Source of the DNA: Mycobacterium sp. MS1601
GTDB lineage: Bacteria > Actinomycetota > Actinomycetes > Mycobacteriales > Mycobacteriaceae
NCBI RefSeq assembly: GCF_001984215.1
Contig: NZ_CP019420.1
Coordinates: 6,262,001-6,326,000, forward strand
Direction of reading: 5' to 3'
DNA length: 64,000 nt
The position numbers were made by a program, and so were the translations under genes. Positions 1 to 12,639 of the stretch are shown here, one piece after another. The notes under the pieces were generated by a model that worked only from the letters and a program-made list of their open reading frames with translations, made no database searches and was not told the DNA's origin. Numbering within the stretch: the stretch's first letter is position 1; each line of letters starts with the position of its first letter.

Positions 1-82
1 ACGGGTGCAGATCGGGCGGGTCGGCGTACACCTCGGCGGTCCGCACGGTTGTCGGAGTGACAGCATCGAGGAGTTTGGTCAT
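1..82 (-). CDS. pptT: 4'-phosphopantetheinyl transferase, N-terminal fragment
   Basis: Only the first 27 codons are in the window; the gene runs off the left edge. Translation from the ATG at 82 gives a start followed by AEVYADPPDLHP, which resembles the N-terminus of mycobacterial PptT as I remember it. The ATG overlaps the TGA of the upstream metallophosphoesterase (ATGA), so the two are translationally coupled, as in the conserved Rv2795c-Rv2794c pair. PptT activates acyl and peptidyl carrier proteins for mycolic acid and siderophore synthesis. The assignment rests on the short N-terminus plus gene order. Confidence 0.7.
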   Translation of the reverse strand, partial: MTKLLDAVTPTTVRTAEVYADPPDLHP

Positions 83-1041
83 GACTTCCTACTGCGCAGA
101 CGCTCGCGGAACTGCTCGGACTGCGCCTTCATCTCCGGGGTGATGACGAAGTGACCACCGAAGTCGTTGAGGTAGCCCGGCGCGTACTTCGGGTCGGGCA
201 GGATCTGACGCAGCCAGCGATAGGGCTTGCGGCGCCGCCATTCTCGCGGATAGCCCACCGACACCTCTTCGAACCGCACGTCGTCGTACCAGGTGGTGCG
301 CGGGATGTGCAGGTGCCCGTACACCGAGCACACCGCGTTGTAACGGGTGTGCCAGTCCCTGGTCTCGGTGGTACCGCACCACAGCGAGAATTCCGGATAG
401 AACAGCACGTCGCAGGGTTCGCGCACCAGCGGAAAGTGGTTCACCAGCACCGTCGGCATCATCCAGTCCAGGTCTTCGAGCCGTTTCCTGGTGTGCGACA
501 ACCGGTCCCGACACCAGGCGTCCTTGGTGGCGTACGGCTCGCTGGACAGCAGGAACTCGTCGGTGGCCACCACGTTGTTCTCGCGGGCGATGGCCAGACC
601 TTCGCTCTTGGTGGCTGCCCCGGCGGGAAGGAACGTGTAGTCGTAGAGCAGGAACATCGGCACGATGGTGGCCGGGCCGCCTTCGTCGGTCCACACCGGA
701 AACGGGTGCTCCGGAGTGACGATGCCCATCTCGTCGCACATCTGCACCAGATAGTCGTAGCGGGCACGGCCGAACACCTGCATCGGATCCTTGCCGGTGG
801 TCCACAGCTCATGGTTGCCGGGCACCCAGATCACCTTCGCGAAGCGCTTGCGCAACAGATCGAGTGACCAGCGGATCTCGTCGGTGCGTTCGGCGACATC
901 GCCGGCGACGATCAGCCAGTCGTCGGGTGAGGACGGGTACAGCGACTCGGTGACCGGCTTGTTGCCGGTGTGCCCGGTGTGCAGATCACTGATCGCCCAC
1001 AGGGTCGGCCGGTTGCGGCTTGGCAGGTCATGGGTCGACAC
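79..1041 (-). CDS. metallophosphoesterase (Rv2795c-like)
   Basis: A 320-residue calcineurin-type metallophosphoesterase. The dinuclear metal-site motifs appear in order: SDLHTGH near residue 18, AGDVAE near 46, GNHE near 75, a later NHFP, and GHLH near residue 240. No signal peptide is visible, so it is probably cytosolic. The start is GTG at 1041. Its stop overlaps the pptT start, so the two form one leftward unit. The physiological substrate is unknown. The space to the divergent gene on the right (about 130 bp) must hold both promoters. Confidence 0.85.
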   Translation of the reverse strand: MSTHDLPSRNRPTLWAISDLHTGHTGNKPVTESLYPSSPDDWLIVAGDVAERTDEIRWSLDLLRKRFAKVIWVPGNHELWTTGKDPMQVFGRARYDYLVQMCDEMGIVTPEHPFPVWTDEGGPATIVPMFLLYDYTFLPAGAATKSEGLAIARENNVVATDEFLLSSEPYATKDAWCRDRLSHTRKRLEDLDWMMPTVLVNHFPLVREPCDVLFYPEFSLWCGTTETRDWHTRYNAVCSVYGHLHIPRTTWYDDVRFEEVSVGYPREWRRRKPYRWLRQILPDPKYAPGYLNDFGGHFVITPEMKAQSEQFRERLRSRKS

Positions 1042-1173
1042 AACACCTCAGCCTAATGAAGTCACGGCCTGCCCAGTGACGGCGAGGCCCCGCGCGACGA
1101 AACTAGAACAGGTTCTCATCTCGACTTGTACACTCCACGCCAGCGGAACTCTCGTCGACTCGAAAGGGATGTG

Positions 1174-1755
1174 ATGCTCACCAGGATGCGGTTGCTCGCA
1201 GCACTGGGCGCCGTGTTCGCCGCGGTGGTCATCATGGTCGGCAACCCCGCCCCGACGCCCGTCGCCACCGACGTGGCGCTGCGCGGTACGGGAGCTCCTT
1301 ATCCGCTGGCCACCACCACCATCAAGTGGCCGGTGCTCGAGACCACCGACCCGTCACCGTTCGAACCATGCCGCGACCTGCCCATCGACGTGATCAACAA
1401 CATCGGGCTCGGATTCACGCCACCTGAGATCGAAACCATCAATCGCTGCAAACTCGATGCGGGCAACTACCAGATGGCTGTCGAGGCAGTGGTGTGGCGC
1501 AGTTTCGAACAGACCCTGCCGCCGGATGCCGTCGAACTCGACATCGCCGGTCACCGCGCCGCGCAGTATTGGATCATGAAGCCGACCGACTGGAACAATC
1601 GCTGGTGGTTCACGTGCATGGTGGCGTTCAAGACCAGCTACGGCTTGATTCAGCAGTCGCTGTTCTACTCCCCCATCTACTCCGAACCCGATGTCGACTG
1701 CATGGCGGAGAACCTGCGCCGGGCCCACGAGCTGGCCCCGCACTACGTCTACTAG
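1174..1755 (+). CDS. secreted DUF3558-like protein
   Basis: A 193-residue exported protein. The N-terminus has a basic stretch then a hydrophobic signal segment (LLAALGAVFAAVVIMV) but no lipobox cysteine, so it looks secreted rather than lipidated. The mature part has a PFEPC/CRDLP region and several cysteines with spacing like the mycobacterial DUF3558 family; this match is from memory and moderate. I chose ATG 1174 because GAAAGGG lies at the right distance upstream; GTG 1171 is equally close. No catalytic motif is visible and the function is unknown. Confidence 0.6.
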   Translation: MLTRMRLLAALGAVFAAVVIMVGNPAPTPVATDVALRGTGAPYPLATTTIKWPVLETTDPSPFEPCRDLPIDVINNIGLGFTPPEIETINRCKLDAGNYQMAVEAVVWRSFEQTLPPDAVELDIAGHRAAQYWIMKPTDWNNRWWFTCMVAFKTSYGLIQQSLFYSPIYSEPDVDCMAENLRRAHELAPHYVY

Positions 1756-1774
1756 AGAAGCTAATCTGGGTGCG

Positions 1775-3403
1775 GTGACCGCGATCTCCGACCGCATTGC
1801 CACACCAGCCCTGCGCACCCGCCTGGCCCGCGCCGCGGGCACCGCCGTGAGCCGCCTGATCGGCACCACCCCACCCACCACCGGGTACCAGGTGAGGCGC
1901 GGCATCCGAATCCCGATGCGCGACGGCGTCGACCTGCTGGCCGATCACTACGTGCCCGACACGCCCATCGGCACCCTGCTGGTGCGAGGCCCGTACGGCA
2001 GGCGGTGGCCGTTCACAACGCTGTACGCCGCGGTATACGCCACGCGCGGCTATCACGTGATCCTGCAGAGCGTGCGCGGCACGTTCGGCTCGGGCGGCGA
2101 GTTCGACCCGGTGGTCAACGAAGCGGCCGACGGAGCCGACACCGCTGCCTGGCTGCGCACCCAGCCCTGGTTCACCGGCTCGTTCGGTACCGTCGGACCG
2201 TCCTACCTCGGCGCAACGCAGTGGGCCCTGCTGCAGGATCCACCACCGGAGATGGCCGCGGCCGTCATCATCGTGGGTCCGCACGACTTCGCGGCCACCA
2301 CGTGGGGCACCGGATCCTTCGCCGTCAACGATTTCCTGGGCTGGAGCTACCTGGTTTCCAACCAGGAGGACCCCAACCGGTTGCGTTCGGTGCTGCGCCA
2401 GATCCGCTCCCGGCGCACCGTGGCACGTGCCGCCGCCCATGTTCCGGTGGGCGCCGCGGGCCGACGACTGCTGGGCGCCGGCGCGCCCTGGTGGGAATCG
2501 TGGGTGGACCACCCCGACACCACCGACGAATTCTGGGACCGCTACCGCTGGCCGCGCGCGCTGGATCAGTCCCGGGTGCCGGTGCTGCTGATCGGGGGCT
2601 GGCAGGACCTGTTCGTCGAGCAGACGCTGGCGCAGTACCGGGCGCTGCGCGATCGCGATGTCGATGTGGCACTGACCGTCGGCCCGTGGACGCACTCCCA
2701 CACGGCCGGCAAGGCGGCTGGACACGTGCTGCGGGAATCGTTGCAGTGGCTGGGCCGCCACGTCGGCGACCAGAACGAGCCGCCGCGCAGCCCGGTCCGC
2801 ATCTGTGTCACCGGCGACGGCGGCTGGCGGGAACTGCCCGATTGGCCACCGACCCTGCAGTTCTCGACGCTGTATCTGCGCGCAGGTGGACGGCTCTCGG
2901 CAGAGCCGGAACCCGACGCGGCGGCCGCCGCGAGCTTCACCTTCGATCCGAACGACCCCACGCCGACGGTCGGCGGCCGGCTCCTCTCCCCCAGCAGCGG
3001 TCGCCGTCGCGACGACAGCCTGGCGCAGCGCTGCGACGTCTTGACTTTCACCGGCGCCCCGCTGGACACCGAGCTGGTGGTGATGGGCTCCCCTGTCGCT
3101 GTGATCGAGCACAGCGTCGACACCGGCCACGGCGATCTCTTCGTCCGGGTCAGCGAGGTCGACTCCAAGGGCCGCTCCCGCAATGTCAGCGACGGCTACC
3201 TGCGCCTCGACGTTGCGGACGGAACCCGCACTGTGACAGTCGAATTGGATCCGATCGCGCACCGGTTCGCTCCAGGTTCCCGCATCCGGTTGATGATCGC
3301 AGGAGGTTGGTTCCCCCGCTTCGCCCGCAACCTGGGATCCACGCACACCGTGCAGTTGGGGCCGTCGCAGCTGTTGCTGCCCGCCGAACCGAGACTCCCC
3401 TGA
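1775..3403 (+). CDS. CocE/NonD family hydrolase (peptidase S15-like)
   Basis: A 542-residue alpha/beta hydrolase of the X-Pro dipeptidyl-peptidase/cocaine-esterase class. Visible elements: a substrate-entry segment with RIPMRDGVDLLADHY, the nucleophile elbow GPSYLGATQ (Ser), a GGWQDLFVEQ segment carrying the likely catalytic Asp, and GPWTHSH carrying the catalytic His. The C-terminal third is the beta-sandwich typical of this class. GTG 1775 is preferred because it gives the usual N-terminus and clears the previous gene. The next gene starts inside its stop codon (TGATG). The natural substrate, an ester or acyl amide, cannot be told from sequence. It resembles Rv2800. Confidence 0.85.
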   Translation: MTAISDRIATPALRTRLARAAGTAVSRLIGTTPPTTGYQVRRGIRIPMRDGVDLLADHYVPDTPIGTLLVRGPYGRRWPFTTLYAAVYATRGYHVILQSVRGTFGSGGEFDPVVNEAADGADTAAWLRTQPWFTGSFGTVGPSYLGATQWALLQDPPPEMAAAVIIVGPHDFAATTWGTGSFAVNDFLGWSYLVSNQEDPNRLRSVLRQIRSRRTVARAAAHVPVGAAGRRLLGAGAPWWESWVDHPDTTDEFWDRYRWPRALDQSRVPVLLIGGWQDLFVEQTLAQYRALRDRDVDVALTVGPWTHSHTAGKAAGHVLRESLQWLGRHVGDQNEPPRSPVRICVTGDGGWRELPDWPPTLQFSTLYLRAGGRLSAEPEPDAAAAASFTFDPNDPTPTVGGRLLSPSSGRRRDDSLAQRCDVLTFTGAPLDTELVVMGSPVAVIEHSVDTGHGDLFVRVSEVDSKGRSRNVSDGYLRLDVADGTRTVTVELDPIAHRFAPGSRIRLMIAGGWFPRFARNLGSTHTVQLGPSQLLLPAEPRLP

Positions 3404-3765
3404 TGGCCAGACGCGGGTACTGCCGAATCGATGATTTTGTGGAGTTGGTGGGCCAACTCGACGACGTCGAGCGCACCGACAACCGTAACTACTCCAAGTT
3501 CACCGTGTCGTCGCGGACGTTTGCCTACCTGTGGCCGGAGACCAGTACGGTGGGTTTGCGCCAGACCATCGCCGAACAGCTGGCCCTGGTGGCCGAACGG
3601 CCGTCGGTCTTCGAGATACAGTTCACCACAGCCGATTTCGGTTGGGTGGTGGTATACCTGGAGAAGATCAAACGAGACGAGCTGGCCGAGTTGACGTTCG
3701 AGGCCTGGCGGTTGAGCGCTCCTCAGACACTGGTCAGCGCCCGTGCGGACCGGTTGCCGCTCTAA
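3403..3765 (+). CDS. MmcQ/YjbR-like small protein
   Basis: A 120-residue protein with the fold signature of the MmcQ/YjbR family: an alternating beta pattern, then LWPETSTVGLRQ and a C-terminal AWRLSAPQTLVSA helix. Members often resemble DNA-binding or cyclophilin-like modules, but no biochemical role is settled. It overlaps the hydrolase stop by one base and is co-transcribed. Its 3' end overlaps the convergent DUF1802 gene by 4 bp. Confidence 0.6.
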   Translation: MARRGYCRIDDFVELVGQLDDVERTDNRNYSKFTVSSRTFAYLWPETSTVGLRQTIAEQLALVAERPSVFEIQFTTADFGWVVVYLEKIKRDELAELTFEAWRLSAPQTLVSARADRLPL

Positions 3766-4301
3766 CCGACGGAGTTCTTCACCCGCTGCGCGATCTCCCC
3801 GAGATCGGTGACGGCGCGCACCGGGTCGCCGTATTCGGCGGCCACGGGTAGTTCCACCCAGCTCCTGCAGCCGCCGTATTCCGGAACCCGAGGCAGTGAC
3901 GTCGGTTCCAGCAGCGGAAACACCTGCACCACCAGCACTGTCAGGAGATGTTTGGGCCGGAAGTCCAACCGGTCCGTCTGGATCGACTCACGGGTCCAGA
4001 TGTGTAGGTCGGCGATGTCGTCCAGACCGTCGGGGTTCTCGACCTGCTGCGCCGCAATCACTTTCGCCGCTGCCCGCACTGTGACTGCCGCCTCGGTGCT
4101 GTCTGTGCTCGCCAGCAGTTCCCGATGCTCGGGCCGCACCCGCTCGGCATGACTGTGCACAGATGTGGGGAACAACAGGAACTCCTGCGCCGACACGGCG
4201 AAGCGCTTTTCGTGGATACCGCCTTTGCGCAACAGGATGCTCTGGCGGCCGTCGAGCAGGCCGTGAATCGCCGCGCTCCACTCCTTGAGCGCCGCCGTCA
4301 T
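3762..4301 (-). CDS. DUF1802 family protein
   Basis: A 179-residue protein starting at ATG 4301 (TAALKEW). It contains LLRKGGIHE, FLLFPTSVHSHAERV and a later IQTDRLDFRPKHLLTVL, matching my memory of DUF1802 proteins. The start overlaps the stop of the upstream DUF2277 gene (ATGA), so the pair is translationally coupled. No signal peptide or membrane segment is present. Function is unknown; there is no catalytic motif I can name. Confidence 0.65.
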   Translation of the reverse strand: MTAALKEWSAAIHGLLDGRQSILLRKGGIHEKRFAVSAQEFLLFPTSVHSHAERVRPEHRELLASTDSTEAAVTVRAAAKVIAAQQVENPDGLDDIADLHIWTRESIQTDRLDFRPKHLLTVLVVQVFPLLEPTSLPRVPEYGGCRSWVELPVAAEYGDPVRAVTDLGEIAQRVKNSVG

Positions 4302-4570
4302 GTCGCCCTGGCAGCGATGCGGGCCTGCACGTCCGGGCGGCGCAGCGGCGGCACCGTCTTGGGCGGTTGCCGGCGCGGAGGCAGCAGCTGCAACAGCCGG
4401 GTGGTCGTGGCGGTGACCTCGGCGACAGCCGCCTCGAAAGCCTCGACGTTGGCCTCCGACGGACGGGAGATGCCGCTGACCTTGCGAACGTACTGACGGG
4501 CCGCGGCTTCGATCTCCACCGGTGTCGCAGCAGGTTCGAGTCCGCGTAACTCGGTGATGTTCCGGCACAT
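4298..4570 (-). CDS. DUF2277 family protein
   Basis: A 90-residue protein. The opening MCRNITELRGLEP followed by AARQYVRKVSG is the characteristic N-terminus of DUF2277, which sets the start at 4570 rather than the in-frame ATG nine codons upstream. It is basic and proline-rich at the C-terminus. It is the first gene of a two-gene unit with DUF1802, and is divergent from the enoyl-CoA hydratase, leaving about 44 bp for promoters. Function is unknown. Confidence 0.7.
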   Translation of the reverse strand: MCRNITELRGLEPAATPVEIEAAARQYVRKVSGISRPSEANVEAFEAAVAEVTATTTRLLQLLPPRRQPPKTVPPLRRPDVQARIAARAT

Positions 4571-4614
4571 GACTCCACGATAGGTGCCATGTCGCATACC
4601 GCTACGGTGAAGCG

Positions 4615-5367
4615 ATGAGTGAGGTCCTGCTGATCGACACCGAAGAGCGCGTGCGCACCCTGACCCTCAACCGCCCCCAGTCCCGAAACGCCCTGTCAGC
4701 ACAGTTGCGGCAGGAGCTCTTCGGGGCACTGGCCGATGCGGAAGTCGACGACGCCGTCGACGTCGTGATCGTCACCGCCGCCGATCCGGTGTTCTGCGCG
4801 GGGCTGGACCTCAAGGAACTCGGCGACAGCACCGAACTGCCCGACATCTCGCCGAAGTGGCCAACGATGCGCAAACCCGTCATCGGCGCAATCAACGGCG
4901 CGGCGGTCACCGGCGGCCTCGAGCTTGCGCTGTACTGCGACATCCTGATCGCCTCCGAGCACGCCCGCTTCGCCGACACCCACGCCCGTGTCGGCCTGCT
5001 GCCCACTTGGGGCCTGTCGGTGCGGCTGCCCCAGAAGGTGGGCGTGGGTTTGGCCCGCCGGATGAGCCTCACCGGCGACTACCTCTGCGCGGACGACGCC
5101 CTGCGCGCCGGCTTGGTCACCGAAGTGGTGCCCCACGACCAGCTGCTGCCGGCAGCGCGTGCCGTAGCTGCCTCGATCGTCGGCAACAACCAGCAGGCGG
5201 TGCGCGCACTGCTGGACTCCTACCACCGCATCGACGGCGTGCAGACCAACGCGGCACTGTGGGTGGAGGCCGAGTCAGCACGAGCCTGGATGCGGTCGGC
5301 CACCGGCGATGACATCGCCGCCAGCCGCGCATCGGTGATGGAACGCGGCCGCAGCCAGATGAGCTGA
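4615..5367 (+). CDS. echA16: enoyl-CoA hydratase/isomerase family protein (EchA16-like)
   Basis: A 250-residue crotonase-fold protein. The CoA-binding/oxyanion region FCAGLDLKEL and the NGAAVTGGLELALYCD segment are clear. Of the two hydratase glutamates, the first is kept (Glu103 in GGLEL), but the second position is His123 in DTHARVGLLPTWG instead of the usual Glu, as I align it. A classical hydratase activity is therefore doubtful; isomerase, hydrolase or another crotonase reaction is possible. The position next to dinF-nrnA-rbfA-infB matches EchA16 (Rv2831). Confidence 0.8.
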   Translation: MSEVLLIDTEERVRTLTLNRPQSRNALSAQLRQELFGALADAEVDDAVDVVIVTAADPVFCAGLDLKELGDSTELPDISPKWPTMRKPVIGAINGAAVTGGLELALYCDILIASEHARFADTHARVGLLPTWGLSVRLPQKVGVGLARRMSLTGDYLCADDALRAGLVTEVVPHDQLLPAARAVAASIVGNNQQAVRALLDSYHRIDGVQTNAALWVEAESARAWMRSATGDDIAASRASVMERGRSQMS

Positions 5368-5392
5368 CTTCCCCCGCCGCGTCGACCCCGGT

Positions 5393-5412
5393 GGCACCAC
5401 CAGACGTAGGCG

Positions 5413-5424
<12 letters not shown>
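5393..5424. terminator. bidirectional hairpin between convergent genes
   Basis: GGCACCACC (5393-5401) pairs perfectly with GGTGGTGCC (5416-5424) around a 14-nt loop. It lies between the stop of the rightward echA16-like gene and the last codons of the leftward MATE gene, whose stop is in the loop. There is no U-tract, which is usual for mycobacteria. Confidence 0.5.
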
Positions 5425-8209
<2,785 letters not shown>

Positions 8210-8210
<1 letters not shown>

Positions 8211-11049
8211 TACGTGCGGGCTTTCTCGACCAGCTCGTACGCCTCGATGACGTCACCTTCCTTGATGTCGGAGTAGGTCAACGTCAGACCGCACTCGTAG
8301 CCTTCGCGCACCTCGGTCGCGTCGTCCTTCTCCCGCTTCAGCGACGAGATGGTGACCGTCTCCGCAACCACGGCGTTGTCGCGGAGCAACCGCGCCTTGG
8401 CGTTGCGGCGCATGATGCCCGACTGAACGAGGCAGCCGGCGATGTTGCCGACCTTGGACGACCGGAAGATCGCCCGGATCTCGGCGCGGCCGAGTTCCTT
8501 CTCCTCGTAGACCGGTTTGAGCATGCCCTTGAGGGCGGCCTGGATCTCGTCGATGGCCTGGTAGATCACGGAGTAGTACCGGATCTCCACACCTTCGCGG
8601 TTGGCCAGCTCGGTGGCCTTGCCTTCGGCACGGACATTGAAGCCGATGATGATCGCGTCCGAGGCCGACGCCAGGTTGACGTTGGTCTCGGTGACACCAC
8701 CGACACCACGGTCGATGACGCGCAGTTCCACCTCGTCGTCGATCTCGATACCCAGCAGGGCCTCCTCCAGCGCCTCGACGGTGCCGGAGTTGTCGCCCTT
8801 GAGGATCAGGTTCAGCTGTGAAGTCTCCTTCAATGCCGAATCCAGGTCCTCCAGGCTGATCCGCTTGCGGGTACGCGCGGCCAGCGCGTTGCGCTTGCGC
8901 GCGCTGCGGCGATCGGCGATCTGACGGGCAATCCGGTCTTCGTCGACGACAAGCAGGTTGTCGCCGGCACCCGGCACCGACGTGAAGCCGATGACCTGCA
9001 CCGGACGCGACGGCAGCGCCTCCTCGACGTCTTCGCCGTGCTCGTCGACCATGCGCCGGACACGCCCGTAGGCGTCGCCTGCCACGATCGAATCGCCCAC
9101 CCGCAGCGTGCCGCGCTGGATGAGCACGGTGGCCACGGGACCACGACCACGGTCCAGGTGCGCTTCGATGGCCACACCCTGGGCCTCCATGTCCGGATTG
9201 GCCCGCAGGTCCAACGCGGCATCGGCGGTCAGTAGCACAGCCTCGAGGAGAGCATCGATGTTGGTGCCCTGCTTGGCGGAGATGTCGACGAACATGGTGT
9301 CGCCGCCGAAGTCCTCAGCCACCAGGTTGTACTCGGTGAGCTGACCGCGGATCTTGGCCGGGTCGGCACCTTCCTTGTCGATCTTGTTGACCGCCACCAC
9401 GATCGGCACATCGGCTGCCTGCGCGTGGTTGATGGCCTCCACCGTCTGCGGCATCACACCGTCGTCGGCCGCCACCACCAGGATCGCGATGTCGGTGGCC
9501 TTCGCACCACGGGCACGCATGGCGGTGAACGCCTCGTGACCGGGGGTGTCGATGAAGGTGATCGGCCGCTTGTTGCCGTCGTGCTCGACCTCGACCTGGT
9601 AAGCGCCGATGTGCTGGGTGATGCCACCGGCCTCGCCCTCACGCACGGTGGCGTTACGGATGGTGTCCAACAGGCGGGTCTTGCCGTGGTCGACGTGACC
9701 CATGACGGTGACGACCGGCGGGCGGAACTCGAGATCTTCCTCGCCGCCCTCATCCTCGCCGTAGGTGAGATCGAAGGACTGCAGCAGCTCGCGGTCCTCG
9801 TCCTCCGGGGACACGACCTGCACCACGTAGTTCATCTCGCTGCCGAGCAGCTCGAGGGTCGAATCGTCCACCGACTGCGTGGCCGTCACCATCTCACCGA
9901 GGTTGAACAACGCCTGCACCAGCGAGGCCGGGTTGGCATTGATCTTGTCGGCGAAGTCCACCAGCGATGCACCGCGGGCCAGCCGGATGGTCTCGCCGTT
10001 GCCGTGCGGCAACCGCACCCCACCGACGACCGGGGCCTGCATGTTCTCGTATTCGGCCCTTTTCGCGCGCTTCGACTTGCGACCGCGACGAGGGGCGCCA
10101 CCGGGACGACCGAAGGCACCTGCGGCACCGCCGCGCTGGCCGGGACGACCACCGCCGCCACCACCGCCACCGGGACGACCGCGGAAGCCACCTGCGGCTC
10201 CTGCGCCACCACCGGCACCTGCGCCGGCACCGGCGCCTCCGCCGCGGTAGTTACCGCCGCCGCCACCGCCACCGGGACGACCGCCGCCACCGGCACCACC
10301 GGGACGCGGACCGCCACCAGGGCGGGGTCCGGGGCGCGGGCCGCGGGCACCGGGTGCACCGGTCGCGGGCCGAGGCGGCATGTTGCCAGGCGTGGCACGC
10401 GTACCACCGCCGGGACGCGGGCCACCGGGGCCGGCACCGGGACGAGGCTGCGGCCGCGGCGCCGGACGATCCACCGGCTGCTGGGACGAGAAGGGGTTGT
10501 TACCGACACGCGGCGGGCGGGGGGCGCCCGGCTTGGGGCCACCCTGCGGCTGCGGCCGAGGTCCTGGCGTCGGCGCAGGTCCTGGACGTGCACCGGGTGT
10601 CGGAGCGGGGCCGGGTCGGGCGGCGGGAGCCGCGGGACGGGCACTGGCCGCCGGAGTCTGCGGTTGCGGAGCCGACGGACGAGCGGGCGGAGCCGCCGGT
10701 GCGGGTGCCGGTGCTGCCGGCGGGCCGGCGGAGCTGCTGCAACCACCGGGGCGGGCGCCGCAGGCTTGGGTGCACCGGGCTTGGGGCCGGGCACGGGCGA
10801 GCCGGGGGTTGCGCCACCGCTCGGGGCACCACCTGAAGGACGGCCGTTGGTCGCCGCCGGTCGGGGTGCACTGCTGCGTTCGGGCTTGCCGCCACCGAAC
10901 GATTCACGAAGACGCCGTGCGACGGGTGCTTCCACCGTCGACGACGCTGATTTGACGAACTCGCCCTGTTCGCTCAGTCGGGCGAGCACCTGCTTACTGG
11001 TGACACCGAGTTCCTTGGCCAACTCGTGCACGCGGGCCTTACCTGCCAC
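8210..11049 (-). CDS. infB: translation initiation factor IF-2 (apparent frameshift)
   Basis: IF-2, about 946 residues if one base is restored. The N-terminus ([16 protein letters not shown]) is open from ATG 11049, but the reading frame breaks near 10711-10745. Downstream the second frame runs unbroken to 8210 with the G domain ([24 protein letters not shown]) and C-terminal domains. Restoring one C on the coding strand, best placed in the GGG run at 10722-10724 (+ strand), joins both halves in a continuous Pro/Ala-rich linker. Residues about 105-310 are a Gly/Pro/Arg low-complexity linker. IF-2 is essential, so a sequencing error is likelier than a pseudogene. An internal GTG at 10474 could give a shorter isoform. 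Confidence 0.9.
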
Positions 11050-11172
11050 TACATCTCCTGTCTGGAGGCGACAGCGGTGGGTGGCGCCGCGCCTCGGGTT
11101 TAGCTATGACGCATGGTCATCGGGACTTCACGGTGTGCTCATGTTCTTCGCTGCCTGTTCTCTTGCCTTCGG

Positions 11173-11526
11173 TTACTCCGCTGTGTGCCGGGCACTGAGG
11201 TGCTCGGTCACCGCGGAGGTGTCCTGCGGACCGGTGATGCGCAACGCTCGAGCGAATGCTCGCCGCCGAATCGCTGCATCAACACAATCCGGTCTGGGGT
11301 GCAGCCACGCACCCCGCCCCGGAAGGTTACCGGTGGTGTCAACGATCACTGCGGTCACATCTGTTCCCGCATCGTTCTTGCTGAACCCCGCCACCACTCG
11401 AAGCAGTTCGACGGCCAACTCTCGCTTCCGACATCCGACACACGTGCGCACCGGGCTGTGCTTTCCCGTCAACCGGGATTCCGGTGCCTTTCGAGTGTCG
11501 GCGGCAGAGGTTTCGCGCTGGACCAC
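11173..11526 (-). CDS. ylxR: YlxR family RNA-binding protein (DUF448)
   Basis: Small basic protein between nusA and infB, the classic position of YlxR. It contains the family motifs RTCVGCRKRE and GRGAWLHPRPDC. The longest reading starts at GTG 11526 (117 residues), but GTG 11451, preceded by GGGAAAG nine bases upstream, would give 92 residues starting directly at RTCVGCR and is plausible. YlxR-type proteins bind RNA, and in some bacteria RNase P; the mycobacterial role is not established. Equivalent to Rv2840c. Confidence 0.85.
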   Translation of the reverse strand: MVQRETSAADTRKAPESRLTGKHSPVRTCVGCRKRELAVELLRVVAGFSKNDAGTDVTAVIVDTTGNLPGRGAWLHPRPDCVDAAIRRRAFARALRITGPQDTSAVTEHLSARHTAE

Positions 11527-11583
11527 GGCTCAGTCTACCGTCACGCCCCGCTCCCTCTAAATCAGCCGGACGCGCCGGGCGGA

Positions 11584-12639
11584 TCAGCGGTGATGTGGCG
11601 CGTCGTGGGATCGCCGGGGCGGCGGTTGACTGTCTCCCGGCTCATCCGGGTTGGGTGCGGCATCACTGCGGATGTCAATCCGCCAGCCCGTCAGCCGGGC
11701 CGCCAACCGGGCATTCTGCCCTTCTTTGCCGATGGCCAGCGACAGCTGGAAATCGGGCACCACCACACGTGCGGCGCGGGCGCCGGCGTCGATGACCGTC
11801 ACCGACACCACCTTCGCCGGCGACAGCGCGTTGGCGACAAACCGCGCGGGGTCCTCGTCGAAGTCGATGATGTCGATCTTCTCGCCCGACAGTTCACTCA
11901 TCACGTTGCGCACCCGCTGGCCCATCGGGCCGATGCAGGCACCCTTGGCGTTGAGGCCCGGCAGCCGGGAGGCCACGGCGATCTTGGAGCGGTGGCCTGC
12001 CTCACGGGCCACCGCCACGATTTCGACCGAACCGTCGGCGATCTCGGGCACCTCGAGCGAGAACAGCTTGCGCACCAGGTTCGGGTGGGTGCGCGAGAGC
12101 CGGATCTGGGGTTCTCGCACACCTCGGGTCACTCCGAGCACAAAACAACGCAACCTGTCGCCGTGCTCGTAGCGCTCACCTGGTACCTGTTCGGAGGCCG
12201 GGATGACACCTTCGGAGAACTTGGTCTCGCTGCCCATCCGCAGCACCACTTCCCCGCGCGCGTTCGCCCGGGCATCTCGCTGGATGACTCCTGCCACGAT
12301 GTCGCCTTCACGGGCGGAGAACTCGCCGTAGATCTTCTCGTTCTCGGCGTCGCGGAAGCGCTGCAACATGACCTGCCGCGCCGTGGTCGCCGCAACCCGT
12401 CCGAACCCCTCCGGGGTGTCGTCCCACTCGCTGATCACCTGACCATCGCCGTCGTGCTCGCGGGCCATCACCTTGACCTCGCCGGTCTTGCGGTCGATCT
12501 CGATGGTGGCGTCCGCGGAGTGCCCCTCGGTGTGTCGATAGGCAGTCAGCAACGCTGATTTGATGGTCTCGAGGAGCTCGCCGGCGGGGATTCCGCGGTC
12601 GACCTCGATGGCGTGCAGCGCGGCCATGTCGATGTTCAT
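11584..12639 (-). CDS. nusA: transcription termination/antitermination factor NusA
   Basis: 351-residue NusA with the N-terminal RNA-polymerase-binding domain (residues 1-110), an S1 domain (about 125-195), KH1 ([18 protein letters not shown], near 235) and KH2 ([19 protein letters not shown], near 305). It lacks the C-terminal acidic repeats of E. coli NusA, as is normal in actinobacteria. It acts in pausing, termination and rRNA antitermination. ATG 12639 overlaps the rimP stop (ATGA). Confidence 0.95.
   Translation of the reverse strand: MNIDMAALHAIEVDRGIPAGELLETIKSALLTAYRHTEGHSADATIEIDRKTGEVKVMAREHDGDGQVISEWDDTPEGFGRVAATTARQVMLQRFRDAENEKIYGEFSAREGDIVAGVIQRDARANARGEVVLRMGSETKFSEGVIPASEQVPGERYEHGDRLRCFVLGVTRGVREPQIRLSRTHPNLVRKLFSLEVPEIADGSVEIVAVAREAGHRSKIAVASRLPGLNAKGACIGPMGQRVRNVMSELSGEKIDIIDFDEDPARFVANALSPAKVVSVTVIDAGARAARVVVPDFQLSLAIGKEGQNARLAARLTGWRIDIRSDAAPNPDEPGDSQPPPRRSHDAPHHR

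Noticed and set aside
10080..10470. Repetitive G/C-rich stretch resembling a repeat array
   Set aside because: It encodes the Gly/Pro/Arg linker of IF-2 in frame; no spacer or repeat pattern of a CRISPR.
9425..11560. Very long + strand reading across infB, ylxR and beyond (711 codons)
   Set aside because: It is opposite to infB and is filled with Thr/Ala/Gly repeats complementary to the Gly/Pro-rich IF-2 linker; high GC makes long spurious readings common.
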